DNA of 64,000 nt from Tenacibaculum sp. 1_MG-2023 (GTDB lineage: Bacteria; Bacteroidota; Bacteroidia; Flavobacteriales; Flavobacteriaceae): the NCBI RefSeq assembly GCF_030547425.1, contig NZ_JAUORH010000003.1:62001-126000 (forward strand), given 5' to 3'. Position numbers and translations under genes: made by a program. The first letter of the stretch is position 1, and the number at the start of each line of letters is the position of its first letter. Below, piece by piece: positions 24,120 through 33,160 of this stretch. The notes below the pieces were generated by a model. It saw nothing but the letters and a program-made list of their open reading frames with translations. It did not search any database and was not told where the DNA came from.

Positions 24120-25751
24120 ATGATTACGGTAGATCAATTAACGGTTGAGTTTAGTGGTAACACGCTGTTTAGCGACGTTTCGTTTGTAATAAACGAGAAC
24201 GATAAAATTGCCTTAATGGGTAAAAATGGCGCAGGAAAATCCACCATGATGAAAATTATAGCAGGAGTTTCTAAACCAACTAAAGGAGGCGTTCGTAGTC
24301 CGAAAGATACCGTAATCGCTTACTTACCTCAGCACTTGTTAATGGAAGACGATTGCACGGTAAAAGAAGAAGCATCCAAAGCATTTGCATCTATTTTTGC
24401 TATGAAAGCAGAAATGGACGACCTCAACAAACAGTTAGAAACCCGTACCGATTACGAATCGGACGATTATATGAAAATCATCGAACGTGTATCAGATTTA
24501 GGCGAGAAGTACTACGCGTTAGAAGAAATAAACTACGAAGCAGAAGTAGAAAAAGCATTAAAAGGGTTAGGATTTAAGCAAGAAGATTTTGAAAGAGCAA
24601 CCTCAGAGTTTAGTGGAGGTTGGCGTATGCGTATAGAGCTGGCGAAAATCTTACTGCAAAAACCCGACTTAATTTTGTTAGATGAGCCTACCAACCACGT
24701 AGATATAGAATCGGTAATTTGGTTGGAAAACTTCTTATTAAACAAAGCCAAGGCGGTGGTAGTAATTTCGCACGATAAAGCATTTATCGATAACATTACC
24801 AACAGAACCATTGAGGTTACCATGGGAACGGTTCACGATTACAAAGCGAATTATTCACACTATTTAGAGTTGCGTAAAGAACGTCGTGCACATCAGTTAA
24901 AAGCCTATCAAGAACAACAAAAATTTATTGCCGATACCAAAGCATTTATCGAACGTTTTAAAGGAACGTATTCAAAAACGAATCAAGTAGCTTCGCGTGA
25001 ACGAATGTTAGAAAAATTAGTTCCTGTAGAAATAGATGAGGTAGATACTTCAGCCTTAAAACTACGTTTTCCACCATCACCACGTTCAGGAGATTACCCT
25101 GTAAAAGTGGAAGGATTGACGAAGCAATACGGAGACTTAACCGTATTTAAAGATGCAAGTTTCTCCATAGCTCGTGGTGAAAAAGTATCGTTTGTAGGAA
25201 GAAACGGAGAAGGAAAATCAACCATGATTAAAGCAATTATGGGAGAAATTGACTTTGAAGGAGAATGTGGTTTAGGGCACAATGCCAAAGTAGGGTACTT
25301 TGCACAAAATCAAGCATCGTTATTAGATCCTGAATTAACAATTTTTCAAACCGTAGATGAGGTTGCTGAAGGAGATATAAGAACGCAAATCAAAAATATA
25401 TTAGGACGTTTTATGTTCTCGGGAGATGATTTAGAAAAGAAAGTAAAAGTACTTTCTGGAGGAGAGAAAACCCGTTTGGCAATGGTAAAACTATTGTTAG
25501 AACCTGTAAACGTGTTGATTTTAGATGAACCTACCAACCACTTAGATTTAAAATCAAAAGAAGTAATTAAAGAAGCCTTATTACACTTTGACGGAACGTT
25601 AATTTTAGTATCGCACGACCGTGATTTCTTACAAGGCTTGTCTCAAAAAGTATTTGAGTTTAAAGACCAACGTGTTATTGAACACTTTGAAACGATTGAT
25701 GCGTTTTTAGAGCGTAATAACATCAAAGCGTTAAAGGAAATAGATTTGTAA
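24120..25751 (+). CDS. ABC-F family ATPase (ribosome-associated type)
   Basis: From the ATG at 24120 the protein has 543 residues with two ATPase domains and no membrane segments. Domain 1 has GKNGAGKS, FSGGWRMR and LILLDEPTNHVD; domain 2 has GRNGEGKS, LSGGEKTR and VLILDEPTNHLD. The linker RAHQLKAYQEQQKFIADTKAFIERF (parts) is the helical P-site tRNA-interacting motif of ABC-F proteins. It probably acts on the ribosome in translation. The open frame extends 51 codons upstream but overlaps the divergent gene's start and lacks protein character; TAATTTCG at 24094-24101 is a likely -7 box for the ATG chosen. Confidence 0.88.
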   Translation: MITVDQLTVEFSGNTLFSDVSFVINENDKIALMGKNGAGKSTMMKIIAGVSKPTKGGVRSPKDTVIAYLPQHLLMEDDCTVKEEASKAFASIFAMKAEMDDLNKQLETRTDYESDDYMKIIERVSDLGEKYYALEEINYEAEVEKALKGLGFKQEDFERATSEFSGGWRMRIELAKILLQKPDLILLDEPTNHVDIESVIWLENFLLNKAKAVVVISHDKAFIDNITNRTIEVTMGTVHDYKANYSHYLELRKERRAHQLKAYQEQQKFIADTKAFIERFKGTYSKTNQVASRERMLEKLVPVEIDEVDTSALKLRFPPSPRSGDYPVKVEGLTKQYGDLTVFKDASFSIARGEKVSFVGRNGEGKSTMIKAIMGEIDFEGECGLGHNAKVGYFAQNQASLLDPELTIFQTVDEVAEGDIRTQIKNILGRFMFSGDDLEKKVKVLSGGEKTRLAMVKLLLEPVNVLILDEPTNHLDLKSKEVIKEALLHFDGTLILVSHDRDFLQGLSQKVFEFKDQRVIEHFETIDAFLERNNIKALKEIDL

Positions 25752-25755
25752 AAAC

Positions 25756-26041
25756 GTCATTGCGAGTGGAACGAAGCAATCTGCTGGTCGACGGAGAGAT
25801 TACTTCAGTCGTACCTCCTTCGTAATGACGTTTAATAACTGTCATTTCGAACGAATGTGAGAAACCGTAAGGTTCAGCGGAGCTAAATCTTATTCATGTG
25901 AGTAACTCCTATTATTAAGATCTCTCACATTCCGTGCTACTTCAGTTCGAGATGACAGTATGTTTTGTCATTGCGAGTGGAACGAAGCAATCTGCTGGTC
26001 GACGGAGAGATTACTTCAGTCGTGTCCCCCTTCGTAATGAT
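25756..26041. repeat. cluster of three dispersed inverted-repeat elements
   Basis: 25756-25829 and 25967-26041 are near-identical direct copies of one element (GTCATTGCGAGTGGAACG...CTTCGTAATGA). Between them, 25841-25956 is an element of the other subtype (GTCATTTCGAACG...TTCGAGATGAC). All have inverted ends and no coding content, and they fill the gap between the ABC-F and DoxX genes. Confidence 0.8.
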
Positions 26042-26049
26042 GATAGTTA

Positions 26050-26427
26050 TTATTTTACCATAGGTTTATAAGCATCGCAGTTTTCATAAATTACCCAAAG
26101 ATTAATAGCAAATAATGCTATAGCAATAGGAAGTCCAGAAGGCGCTTGAAAAATGTTAGTTAGCATTATTCCAATCATTACAGGAAAAATAACAACAGCT
26201 CCTAGGGCTCTAGTTTTTGGGATAATGAATAGAATACCTCCTAAAATTTCAATGATTCCTACCAAAGGCATTAACCAGCCAATTTCCATCATGGCAGTCA
26301 TAGCACTCATCATTTTTTCGGGTAATTCTTCTGGCATTGGCATGTAGTTTAAGAATTTGTTTAATCCTGAATTGATAAACATTAATCCGAATAGCAGACT
26401 TAGTACGAATAAAATTTTTTGCTTCAT
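26050..26427 (-). CDS. DoxX-family membrane protein
   Basis: 125 residues with four membrane helices: ILFVLSLLFGLMFINSGLNK at the start (DoxX motif), a segment at MMEIGWLMPLVGIIEILGGILF, one around ALGAVVIFPVMIGIML, and a last one, IAIALFAINLWVIY. DoxX-like proteins are small inner-membrane proteins linked to redox or quinone chemistry in some species; no specific role can be given. It stands alone between two repeat clusters. Confidence 0.75.
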   Translation of the reverse strand: MKQKILFVLSLLFGLMFINSGLNKFLNYMPMPEELPEKMMSAMTAMMEIGWLMPLVGIIEILGGILFIIPKTRALGAVVIFPVMIGIMLTNIFQAPSGLPIAIALFAINLWVIYENCDAYKPMVK

Positions 26428-26529
26428 AGTGATTAGTTTGAGGTTAGTAGTTTGTTTTTTAGTTCTTTAAATATATAAAAAATAAAAAAGGTACGATAAA
26501 AAGAGTTTAGTCATTGCGAATAATTTTAT

Positions 26530-26846
26530 GTCATTCCGAACGAATGTGAGGAATCTCATGAAGAGAGTAACTCCTATTATTAAGATCTCTCACGTTCCGC
26601 GTTACTTCAGTTCGAGATGACGTTTCGGTTAACGTCATTGCGAACGGTAGTGAAGCAATCTGTGTAAGTCGAGAGTAAGATAGCCATTTTATTCATTTCG
26701 ACTTCGCTCAGTGTTCATTTGCAAAACAAAATAAAACATCATTTCGAAGGAGGTTACGACTGAGAAATCTCAATAATCAGAGTTACTCCCTTTGATAAGA
26801 TTTAGCTTCGCTGAACCTTGCGATTTCTCCCTTCGGTCGAAATGAC
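26530..26846. repeat. cluster of dispersed inverted-repeat elements
   Basis: 26530-26621 is a full element (GTCATTCCGAACG...TTCGAGATGAC). 26634-26846 is a composite of at least two more, starting GTCATTGCGAAC and ending GTCGAAATGAC. They fill most of the 430-base gap upstream of DoxX and downstream of the PLP-enzyme gene. Confidence 0.75.
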
Positions 26847-26859
26847 GTTTTTATTGTTC

Positions 26860-28701
26860 TTAAATACTTTTTACAAAATCAAGGAATACTTTTTTATGAA
26901 GTGCTAAATCCATGTTAGGAGATAGCGCTACACGAGCAATATAATCTTTATCCCCTTCTTTGGTAGTTCCTTGTGTTGAGGTTGCAGGAATCGTCCAATA
27001 ACAACCTTTTAACTGTCCGTAGCTTACACAATACTTACTTTCATTAGGTATTTCAGTAATCATTAAATTGATAAGCTTTAAGTTTAAGGCTCTTTTATAC
27101 GCTTCTTTTTCTTCCGCAGTATTTCCTTTGGTAGGAAGGTCTAACGAGAATACCGATGGTGTAAATCCTTGTGCAGCTAATTCCTCAGAAACAAAATTGA
27201 TTTTAGCATCAGGTAACACTTCATGAATAAAGTTTACAAACTCACGCGTATTCTTATAAGCATCACTAATTCGTTGTGTCATTGAAGGCATTTGTGCAGC
27301 TAATATTTCGTATTGAAGCGGTGTAGCCTCGTTATCGCAAATGTGTAAGTGTTTTTCTATTTTTTTGATTAACGCGTTGGTTGTTTTATTTCCAACACAG
27401 TATCCAGCAGTACATTTTCCACCACTAGGGAATTTAGATCCACTTGCAAACGAAATAGTTCTAATATTGGCTAACATGTCTGTATCTCCTAAAAAGTGAA
27501 CATTCGGACAAAAAGTTTGGTCTAAAATAAACACAGGATCAACGGCTGTTTCACCAGTAGGAGTGGTACGTTTTTTACTTAAAACATTTCTTAAATCAGT
27601 AAGATTTGGTACTTCTACTCTTGGGTTGGTTGGAATTTCTGCAATGATATACGGAACCGCATCTTGCGCTGCAATGTTGGTTAACACGGTATCAATACTC
27701 TCTACCATGTCGTTGTCTCCATCAACAGGTAAATCAACAATGTCTACGTTGTTTAAACAAGCAGCAACACGTCTTGCTTGGTCGTTAGTACCACCATAGC
27801 AGTTTGGAGGCACTACAATTTTAATCGCTTTTCCTTTATGGTTTTCAAGAGCATCGTCAATCAATCCCATTAAAATGGCGTATTGTATTGAAAGTCCACT
27901 TGATGCTACTAACGCTTTTGTACTGGTATTGGTAATTTCATTGATGAGTTTCTCAACCTTCGCTTTGTTTTCTGCTACATCAGTAACCGTAACATCATAC
28001 GGTTCATCGATAAGACTTTTTAACGCTTTTAATGAATTAGCAGGAGTCATGGCAATAGTTTCTCTTCTTCTTACATGTTGAATGTCTGAAATATAAGCGT
28101 CGTTTTGCTCACCGTTTACTAATAAAAAGCTTCCTAATTCTGGGTGTGTGTTGATGTAGAAATCAACGTTTGGTACAATGGTAAAGTTGCAAATAGCTTC
28201 TTGCTCAACAATCAATACGGTGCTACCATCAAACTCAGGAATAGCTTCAACACTATCCACCTTTTTTAATTCAAATTGATATCCGTATACATTTTTAATT
28301 GCTTCAGCATCAAAAAAGCTAGGGATTTTATTGGTGTACACTATTTGCGTGTTTTTATTAGCAAACAAATTCGCTCTTAACACAGCCAACACAGGAACTG
28401 TTTGTGACGAAAAACTAATTACATTTTCTGCTTTTGTATTGTATAATTTGGCAATCGTCCACTCTAATACAGATGATAACGGATGCCCTAAACGAATATA
28501 ATCGTATGCAGTTGGTAACTCGCTTAACGCTGAAGCAGTAGCATTGTTGTTTTTATACAAATCTTCAAACTGTTCTAAAAACTGGGTTTTGGCTAGTTTT
28601 TCTTCATAAATATCCAGGCGGTGCGTGGTAAGGTTTAACCAAGCTGCTGGCATATTTTCTACAACATTTTTTATATAGTTATGTACGTTTTTGTCTTGCA
28701 T
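26860..28701 (-). CDS. PLP-dependent transferase (Cys/Met metabolism-like fold)
   Basis: A 613-residue fold-type I PLP enzyme, longer than typical cystathionine lyases (about 400) owing to an N-terminal extension of about 200 residues. The PLP lysine is likely in ISFASGSKFPSGGKCTAGY (about residue 430), preceded by the DQTFCPNVHF segment that should carry the PLP-N1 aspartate. VPPNCYGGTNDQARR matches the phosphate-contact region of gamma-family enzymes. Reaction and substrate cannot be deduced. Monocistronic. Confidence 0.72.
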   Translation of the reverse strand: MQDKNVHNYIKNVVENMPAAWLNLTTHRLDIYEEKLAKTQFLEQFEDLYKNNNATASALSELPTAYDYIRLGHPLSSVLEWTIAKLYNTKAENVISFSSQTVPVLAVLRANLFANKNTQIVYTNKIPSFFDAEAIKNVYGYQFELKKVDSVEAIPEFDGSTVLIVEQEAICNFTIVPNVDFYINTHPELGSFLLVNGEQNDAYISDIQHVRRRETIAMTPANSLKALKSLIDEPYDVTVTDVAENKAKVEKLINEITNTSTKALVASSGLSIQYAILMGLIDDALENHKGKAIKIVVPPNCYGGTNDQARRVAACLNNVDIVDLPVDGDNDMVESIDTVLTNIAAQDAVPYIIAEIPTNPRVEVPNLTDLRNVLSKKRTTPTGETAVDPVFILDQTFCPNVHFLGDTDMLANIRTISFASGSKFPSGGKCTAGYCVGNKTTNALIKKIEKHLHICDNEATPLQYEILAAQMPSMTQRISDAYKNTREFVNFIHEVLPDAKINFVSEELAAQGFTPSVFSLDLPTKGNTAEEKEAYKRALNLKLINLMITEIPNESKYCVSYGQLKGCYWTIPATSTQGTTKEGDKDYIARVALSPNMDLALHKKVFLDFVKSI

Positions 28702-28859
28702 TATAGGTGTCTTTTAATAAGACTGCAAGATACGTTAATTAGATTTTTTTAGAAAGGGGAGAGAATGGTTTTATAAAGGGAGTTTTACTTTCGTTTGATG
28801 TATGAGCTGTAGCTGACTTTATAAATTTATGGGTTGGTTTTCAAGACACTTTAATAAAA

Positions 28860-28896
28860 AGAAATAACGGTTTGAGTTAGTACCCAAACCATTATT
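28860..28896 (-). terminator. rho-independent terminator after the VOC lipoprotein gene
   Basis: On the minus strand AATAAT-GGTTTG pairs with CAAACC-GTTATT (one mismatch) around a 10-base loop and is followed by TTTCTTTTTATT. It lies 31 bases past the stop of the gene at 28927. Confidence 0.65.
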
Positions 28897-28926
28897 ACTT
28901 CCCTTTATTGTTAGGTGTTTGTTTTT

Positions 28927-29421
28927 TTAATTTGGCGAATGAAGTCCGATTTTGTTTCCTTCTGAGTCGAGAAAAATGGCAAAATACCCGTTTTCGTCAG
29001 CGTGAGGTGTTTTAGGTATCATAACTTTACCACCATACTCTTCTACTTTATCAATAATAGTTTGCAGGTTGTCTCCACCATTGAGGTAAATGGTAACTCC
29101 GCTAGCAGAAGGTTCATAATCTTCGCCTTGTATAATTACTCCTGTAACCATTTGATTTTGGTAAGGAAATACCCCCATTTCCATTTCTGGAAAATGGAAT
29201 CTTTCAATTTCTATTCCTAAAATTTCTTTGTAAAAATTAATGGCTCGTGTAATGTTGGTTGCTGGAATTTCAAAAATTGAGACATAACTTTTCATCTGTT
29301 GTATGCTTTTAGTGATTGATTCTTTAGATTGTGTTGTTTTAGCGACTGAAGTGTCTTTGTTTTTGCAAGACACAATGCAAAAAAGTAGGGTAATAATGGT
29401 AATAAATAATTTATTTTTCAT
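28927..29421 (-). CDS. VOC-family (glyoxalase-like) lipoprotein
   Basis: 164 residues with a lipoprotein signal (TLLFCIVSCKN) and then a single vicinal-oxygen-chelate domain: VSIFEIPATNITRAINFYKEILGIEIE, MVTGVIIQ and a final GYFAIFLDSEGNKIGLHS (parts). Most VOC proteins are cytoplasmic, so an envelope-lipidated version is uncommon but not unique. It lies downstream of the AraC regulator on the same strand (75 bases apart) and may be its target. Ligand unknown. Confidence 0.75.
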   Translation of the reverse strand: MKNKLFITIITLLFCIVSCKNKDTSVAKTTQSKESITKSIQQMKSYVSIFEIPATNITRAINFYKEILGIEIERFHFPEMEMGVFPYQNQMVTGVIIQGEDYEPSASGVTIYLNGGDNLQTIIDKVEEYGGKVMIPKTPHADENGYFAIFLDSEGNKIGLHSPN

Positions 29422-29495
29422 TTTCGGCTTAGTATTATTGATGCAAAACTAAGAGCAGAAAATTAGTTGAAATTGTAAAAATGCGACACCTTAGC

Positions 29496-30311
29496 TTATT
29501 TGTAAAAAAGGGTAGAAAGCGTTAAGCTTTCATCAGTGAGAAACTCTTTAGGGTTTATTCCCGTAAATTCTCTAAAGTCTTTAATGAAGTGGGCTTGGTC
29601 GAAATAGTCGCTTTTATAGGCAACATCGGTTAGGTTTTTAGATTTTTGGTTAAGCATCAATTTTAAAGCTGTTTGTAATCGAATTACTTTTCCTAATTGT
29701 TTGGGGCTTACTCCAATTTGTTTTTTGAAGTTTCTTTCAAGCTGCCTTCTTTTAGATAGGTCGTATTGGAGGATTGAGTTTATAGAAACACTTCCGTTTG
29801 TAGATAGGAGGGTATTCACAGTGCTTTTTACTATTTTATGAATCGTTTTTTGGTCGTTAAACGTATGTAAAAGAAACTTTTCGATTATTTCTATACGTTG
29901 TATTGTGTTTTCAGCGTTGATTATTTTTTGTTGCAAATCATCTGCGGTTTCCTTTGCAAAAAGTAGGTTTAGGGGTGTTTCTTTATTTGCTAAGTTGTTG
30001 ATTGGTTCAGAAATAAAGTTAGCAAACCCATAAGGATAAAATCTAATAGCAAAAGTATTGACATATCCTGTAGGTTCAATGTAGAAAGGTTCAATTGTTT
30101 GCCCCAATATCATTGCCCGTGGTTGGAGTATAAAGTCATTTTCGGAAGTGTACCGTTTTATATCGTCTCCAAGAATAAAAGCCATTTCTATACAGCCATC
30201 TGGTACAATTCGTTGTTTTTGTGGTTCGGAATGTATGGGTACTTCCAACGTCCAATAACAACTAATTATTGACTTTAAATCTGTATGTGGTTCGTATGTT
30301 TGGTAGTCCAT
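29496..30311 (-). CDS. AraC-family transcriptional regulator
   Basis: 271 residues. The N-terminal part (YQTYEPHTDLKSIISCYWTLE, IVPDGCIEMAFILGD) matches the DUF6597-type sensor common in Bacteroidetes AraC regulators. The C-terminal 100 residues form two HTH units: RRQLERNFKKQIGVSPKQLGKVIRLQTAL and DVAYKSDYFDQAHFIKDFREFTGINPKEF (parts). Located upstream of the VOC lipoprotein, possibly controlling it; ligand unknown. Confidence 0.82.
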   Translation of the reverse strand: MDYQTYEPHTDLKSIISCYWTLEVPIHSEPQKQRIVPDGCIEMAFILGDDIKRYTSENDFILQPRAMILGQTIEPFYIEPTGYVNTFAIRFYPYGFANFISEPINNLANKETPLNLLFAKETADDLQQKIINAENTIQRIEIIEKFLLHTFNDQKTIHKIVKSTVNTLLSTNGSVSINSILQYDLSKRRQLERNFKKQIGVSPKQLGKVIRLQTALKLMLNQKSKNLTDVAYKSDYFDQAHFIKDFREFTGINPKEFLTDESLTLSTLFYK

Positions 30312-30424
30312 TTTGTCATTTAATCTTTTTCAGCAAGAGGCATGGTGTACCAAAGATATAACTTCTATAAGAAATATAAATTGATAATTAAGTTATCAAA
30401 TTCTCTCCAGAATCAAACCAAAAA

Positions 30425-32563
30425 TTAAGTAGTCTCCTCCGTATCCAGTTTATTTATTTCATAATTCATATACTCTTTATACAGTTTTGCGATAGACTTG
30501 GTTTCCCCAAGTATAGTAAGTACATCATCTTTTAGAAAAACAGTTGAACCATTAGGGGTAAACGTTTTGTTGTTTCTTTCAACCAAAGCCACTAAAACAT
30601 CTTTTGGTAACTGAATGTCTTTTAGCTGTTTTCCAATCATGGTGTCTTGCGGAGTTCCTTCGAGTAGTTTGATACTTACAAATCGCTCGTTTTGTAGTAA
30701 AAACTCTTTAATTTCTCTGTGGCTATTCATTTTAAGCAAGGTTTTTACGATGTGCTCTCGCTCTAAAATATCAAGAAGTCTCGATAGCATACGTAATTGC
30801 TGTTTTGGGTTTTCATCAGAGTTAATTAGAAAAGCACAGATTTGTATGGGCTTTTTAAACTCATAGTCTTCAGACGGAAGTGTTCCTTCAATTGGTTTTT
30901 TAGAAATCACAATTTTCATGGATGGATGCGAAACACTTTTGAATTTAGCATGAAAAACTAAAATACCTGGTAAAGTGATGACAGATTCATCGGGTATCGA
31001 CTGAAAAAACTTGTGTAGTACCCCTTCTTTGTTGAGGTCTAACTCCCTACAAAAGTAATCGGAAGCGATATTTAAGACCTTGTCAAAGTTAGTGGTATCC
31101 TTAAGTATTTTTATTTTCGATGTAATTACGGTTTCATCAAAAGGATCGCCTTCACGTAGTCCTTTTTCTTTTAAAATAGTCATTAATTCATTTTCCAATT
31201 CATCGTATTGGTGCCTCCCTAAAAGTGCAAACCAATGAAAAATAGCGCCTTCTCTTTTTACTTTTCCTTTAGAGTAAAAGTGATACCAAAGTACCCCAAT
31301 AACAATAATACCAGAGGTAAAAAGTATGGGCATCCATCCTAAATAAACAATAAGGATGAATGAAATAACAATTCCTATAACTTGCATAAATGGGTATAAT
31401 GGAGATACATAGCCAGGGTCGTATGATTCTATTTTACTTTTTCTAAAAACAATAACAGAGAAGTTTATAAAGATAAAAATTAACAGTTGGAAGGTACTCG
31501 CAAGCTTTACAATACCTTCTTCTGATAATACTAGAATGAATACGATAATTAATGCCGTGGTTAAAAATATAGCGACTACAGGGCTTCCTTTTTTACCAAT
31601 TTTGGCTAAAATAGCAGGAAACAGTTTATCACGTCCCATGGCAAACGGATATCTTGATGCTGATAAAAGTCCTGCATTTCCTGTTGAGGCAAAAGCGGCA
31701 AGTGCTGCTACCGACATTAATAAAACTCCTACATTATCGGGTAACCATTTAAAAAGTTGTTCTGCTGCTGTAGCCGCAGGAGCTAGCTCATTAGCAAAAG
31801 AGGCAGGCTCAATAAGTGTAACCATAATAAAAACACCCAAACCATAAATTAATCCTGTAACGACTAAAGACAATATCATTCCTAAAGGAATATTTCTTTC
31901 AGGGTTTTTAATTTCTTCTGCAACACTTACTATTTGAGTGAGCCCTAGGTAGGAAACAAAAACAAAACCTATGGTAGTAAACATACCTCCAAATCCGTTT
32001 GAAAAGAAAGGGGTAAATTGTTTGTTAATAGATTCGTTGGTAATAGTATCTGAGGTGAAGATGGAAAAAAGTCCATCAGCAATAAAACCAACTAAAATGA
32101 TTAATAGGAATATGACAAACACCTTTTGAAAGGCGGAGGTTTTTTTAGCTCCCACTAAGTTTAATGCCATAAAAAAAAGAGTGGCTACGATAGCAACTAT
32201 TTTGGTGGGAACTTCCCAAAATATAGCGGCATAAGCACCAATACCAATAATTGCAAAGGCTGTTTTTAGCATTAAAGCGAAATAGGTACCTAGTCCGCCA
32301 ATGGTTCCCATGAGTGGTCCTAAACTTCTATCTAAAAAAAAGTAAGCACCTCCTGATCGTGGTAAGGCTGTTGATATTTCAGCAATACTAAACATGGTGG
32401 GGAGTATTAATACACCTGCAAGTAAATACGCCAAAAACACAGAGGGACCTGTGTAATGTGAGGCGATTCCTGGTAGTAAAAAGAAACCAGAGCTAAACAT
32501 AGCTCCAGTACTTATGGCAAAAACATCAAATAATCCTAAGTCTTTTTTTAGTTTGTTCCTCAT
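30425..32563 (-). CDS. APC-family amino acid permease with C-terminal regulatory domains
   Basis: 712 residues. The N-terminal 420 hold about twelve membrane helices with the APC motif GLFDVFAISTGAMFSSGFFLLPG near the start (read in parts). A soluble region of about 280 residues follows, including a USP-like segment (residues 460-600) and a TrkA-C-like end with TFTPNGSTVFLKDDVLTILGE. TrkA-C domains often bind nucleotides and gate transport. Substrate unknown. The gene is monocistronic, and upstream lies a long gap with a tandem array. Confidence 0.83.
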   Translation of the reverse strand: MRNKLKKDLGLFDVFAISTGAMFSSGFFLLPGIASHYTGPSVFLAYLLAGVLILPTMFSIAEISTALPRSGGAYFFLDRSLGPLMGTIGGLGTYFALMLKTAFAIIGIGAYAAIFWEVPTKIVAIVATLFFMALNLVGAKKTSAFQKVFVIFLLIILVGFIADGLFSIFTSDTITNESINKQFTPFFSNGFGGMFTTIGFVFVSYLGLTQIVSVAEEIKNPERNIPLGMILSLVVTGLIYGLGVFIMVTLIEPASFANELAPAATAAEQLFKWLPDNVGVLLMSVAALAAFASTGNAGLLSASRYPFAMGRDKLFPAILAKIGKKGSPVVAIFLTTALIIVFILVLSEEGIVKLASTFQLLIFIFINFSVIVFRKSKIESYDPGYVSPLYPFMQVIGIVISFILIVYLGWMPILFTSGIIVIGVLWYHFYSKGKVKREGAIFHWFALLGRHQYDELENELMTILKEKGLREGDPFDETVITSKIKILKDTTNFDKVLNIASDYFCRELDLNKEGVLHKFFQSIPDESVITLPGILVFHAKFKSVSHPSMKIVISKKPIEGTLPSEDYEFKKPIQICAFLINSDENPKQQLRMLSRLLDILEREHIVKTLLKMNSHREIKEFLLQNERFVSIKLLEGTPQDTMIGKQLKDIQLPKDVLVALVERNNKTFTPNGSTVFLKDDVLTILGETKSIAKLYKEYMNYEINKLDTEETT

Positions 32564-32748
32564 GGCTTTTGTGTTTAAGGCTTATTATTAAGTGGTTAGA
32601 CCATGAGAAGATATGAAAAAAAATAGACTTTTTAGGTGTGATTTAGTTAAGGTATTGCTTGTAATATGTTCTTTTACAGTGTTTTTTTGTTAGAAAGGCT
32701 AGCTTTTGTTGGTTGGTTTATGGGGTGAAAATAGGGGGTAGTTTTATA

Positions 32749-32937
32749 GGGGCGACACCCCAAGCCTAATTGGGGTGACACCCCAACGGTAATGGAAACG
32801 ATACCCCAAGCCTAATTGGGATGACACCCCAATGGTAAGGGTAGCGATACTCCCTGCCTAAGGGGAATGACTCTCACACGGTAAGGAGAGCGATACTCCT
32901 TGTTTAAGGGGAGTGACTCTCCCACAGTAAGGGGAGC
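32749..32937. repeat. tandem array of about eight 22-23-bp palindromic units
   Basis: Units such as GGGGTGACACCCCAACGGTAAT alternate with GGGGCGACACCCCAAGCCTAATT and decay to the right (GGGAGTGACTCTCCC...). Each unit contains a self-complementary core (GGGGTG-A-CACCCC), so single strands can fold into serial hairpins. A related array lies at 44665-44860 and a single unit at about 40060. Behind this array GTGTAGAAAAATGTT (32964-32978) also recurs at 44892. The rest of the 32564-33160 gap holds only the HD gene scrap. Confidence 0.78.
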
Positions 32938-33015
32938 TATTTTAAACAGTGGTATATACTACCGTGTAGAAAAATGTTAGTAAAGAAATGTAGTTTAAGG
33001 ATATGGTAGCAATTT

Positions 33016-33054
33016 TTCTAATGTATCGTGAAGTAACGCTAATTGAACAGCATA
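33016..33054 (-). pseudogene. 39-bp scrap of an HD-hydrolase gene
   Basis: On the minus strand it encodes YAVQLALLHDTLE, identical in protein to the catalytic HD segment of the intact gene at 41426-41980. 36 of 39 bases are identical and all three changes are synonymous (CTA/TTA, CTC/CTT, CTA/TTA). Flanking DNA does not match, so this is the only surviving piece of a homologous gene. Confidence 0.7.
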
Positions 33055-33160
33055 TAAGTAAATTTATTATATTATTATCTAGTTTATAAAATAAAGTGTG
33101 GAGTAAGGTTATGATATAAAATTTACTTGTGTTTTAACTTAGTTCTTTGTTATATGTTGG

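Noticed and set aside
32749-32937. CRISPR array
   Set aside because: No spacers of constant length between identical repeats; units are adjacent, palindromic and variable.
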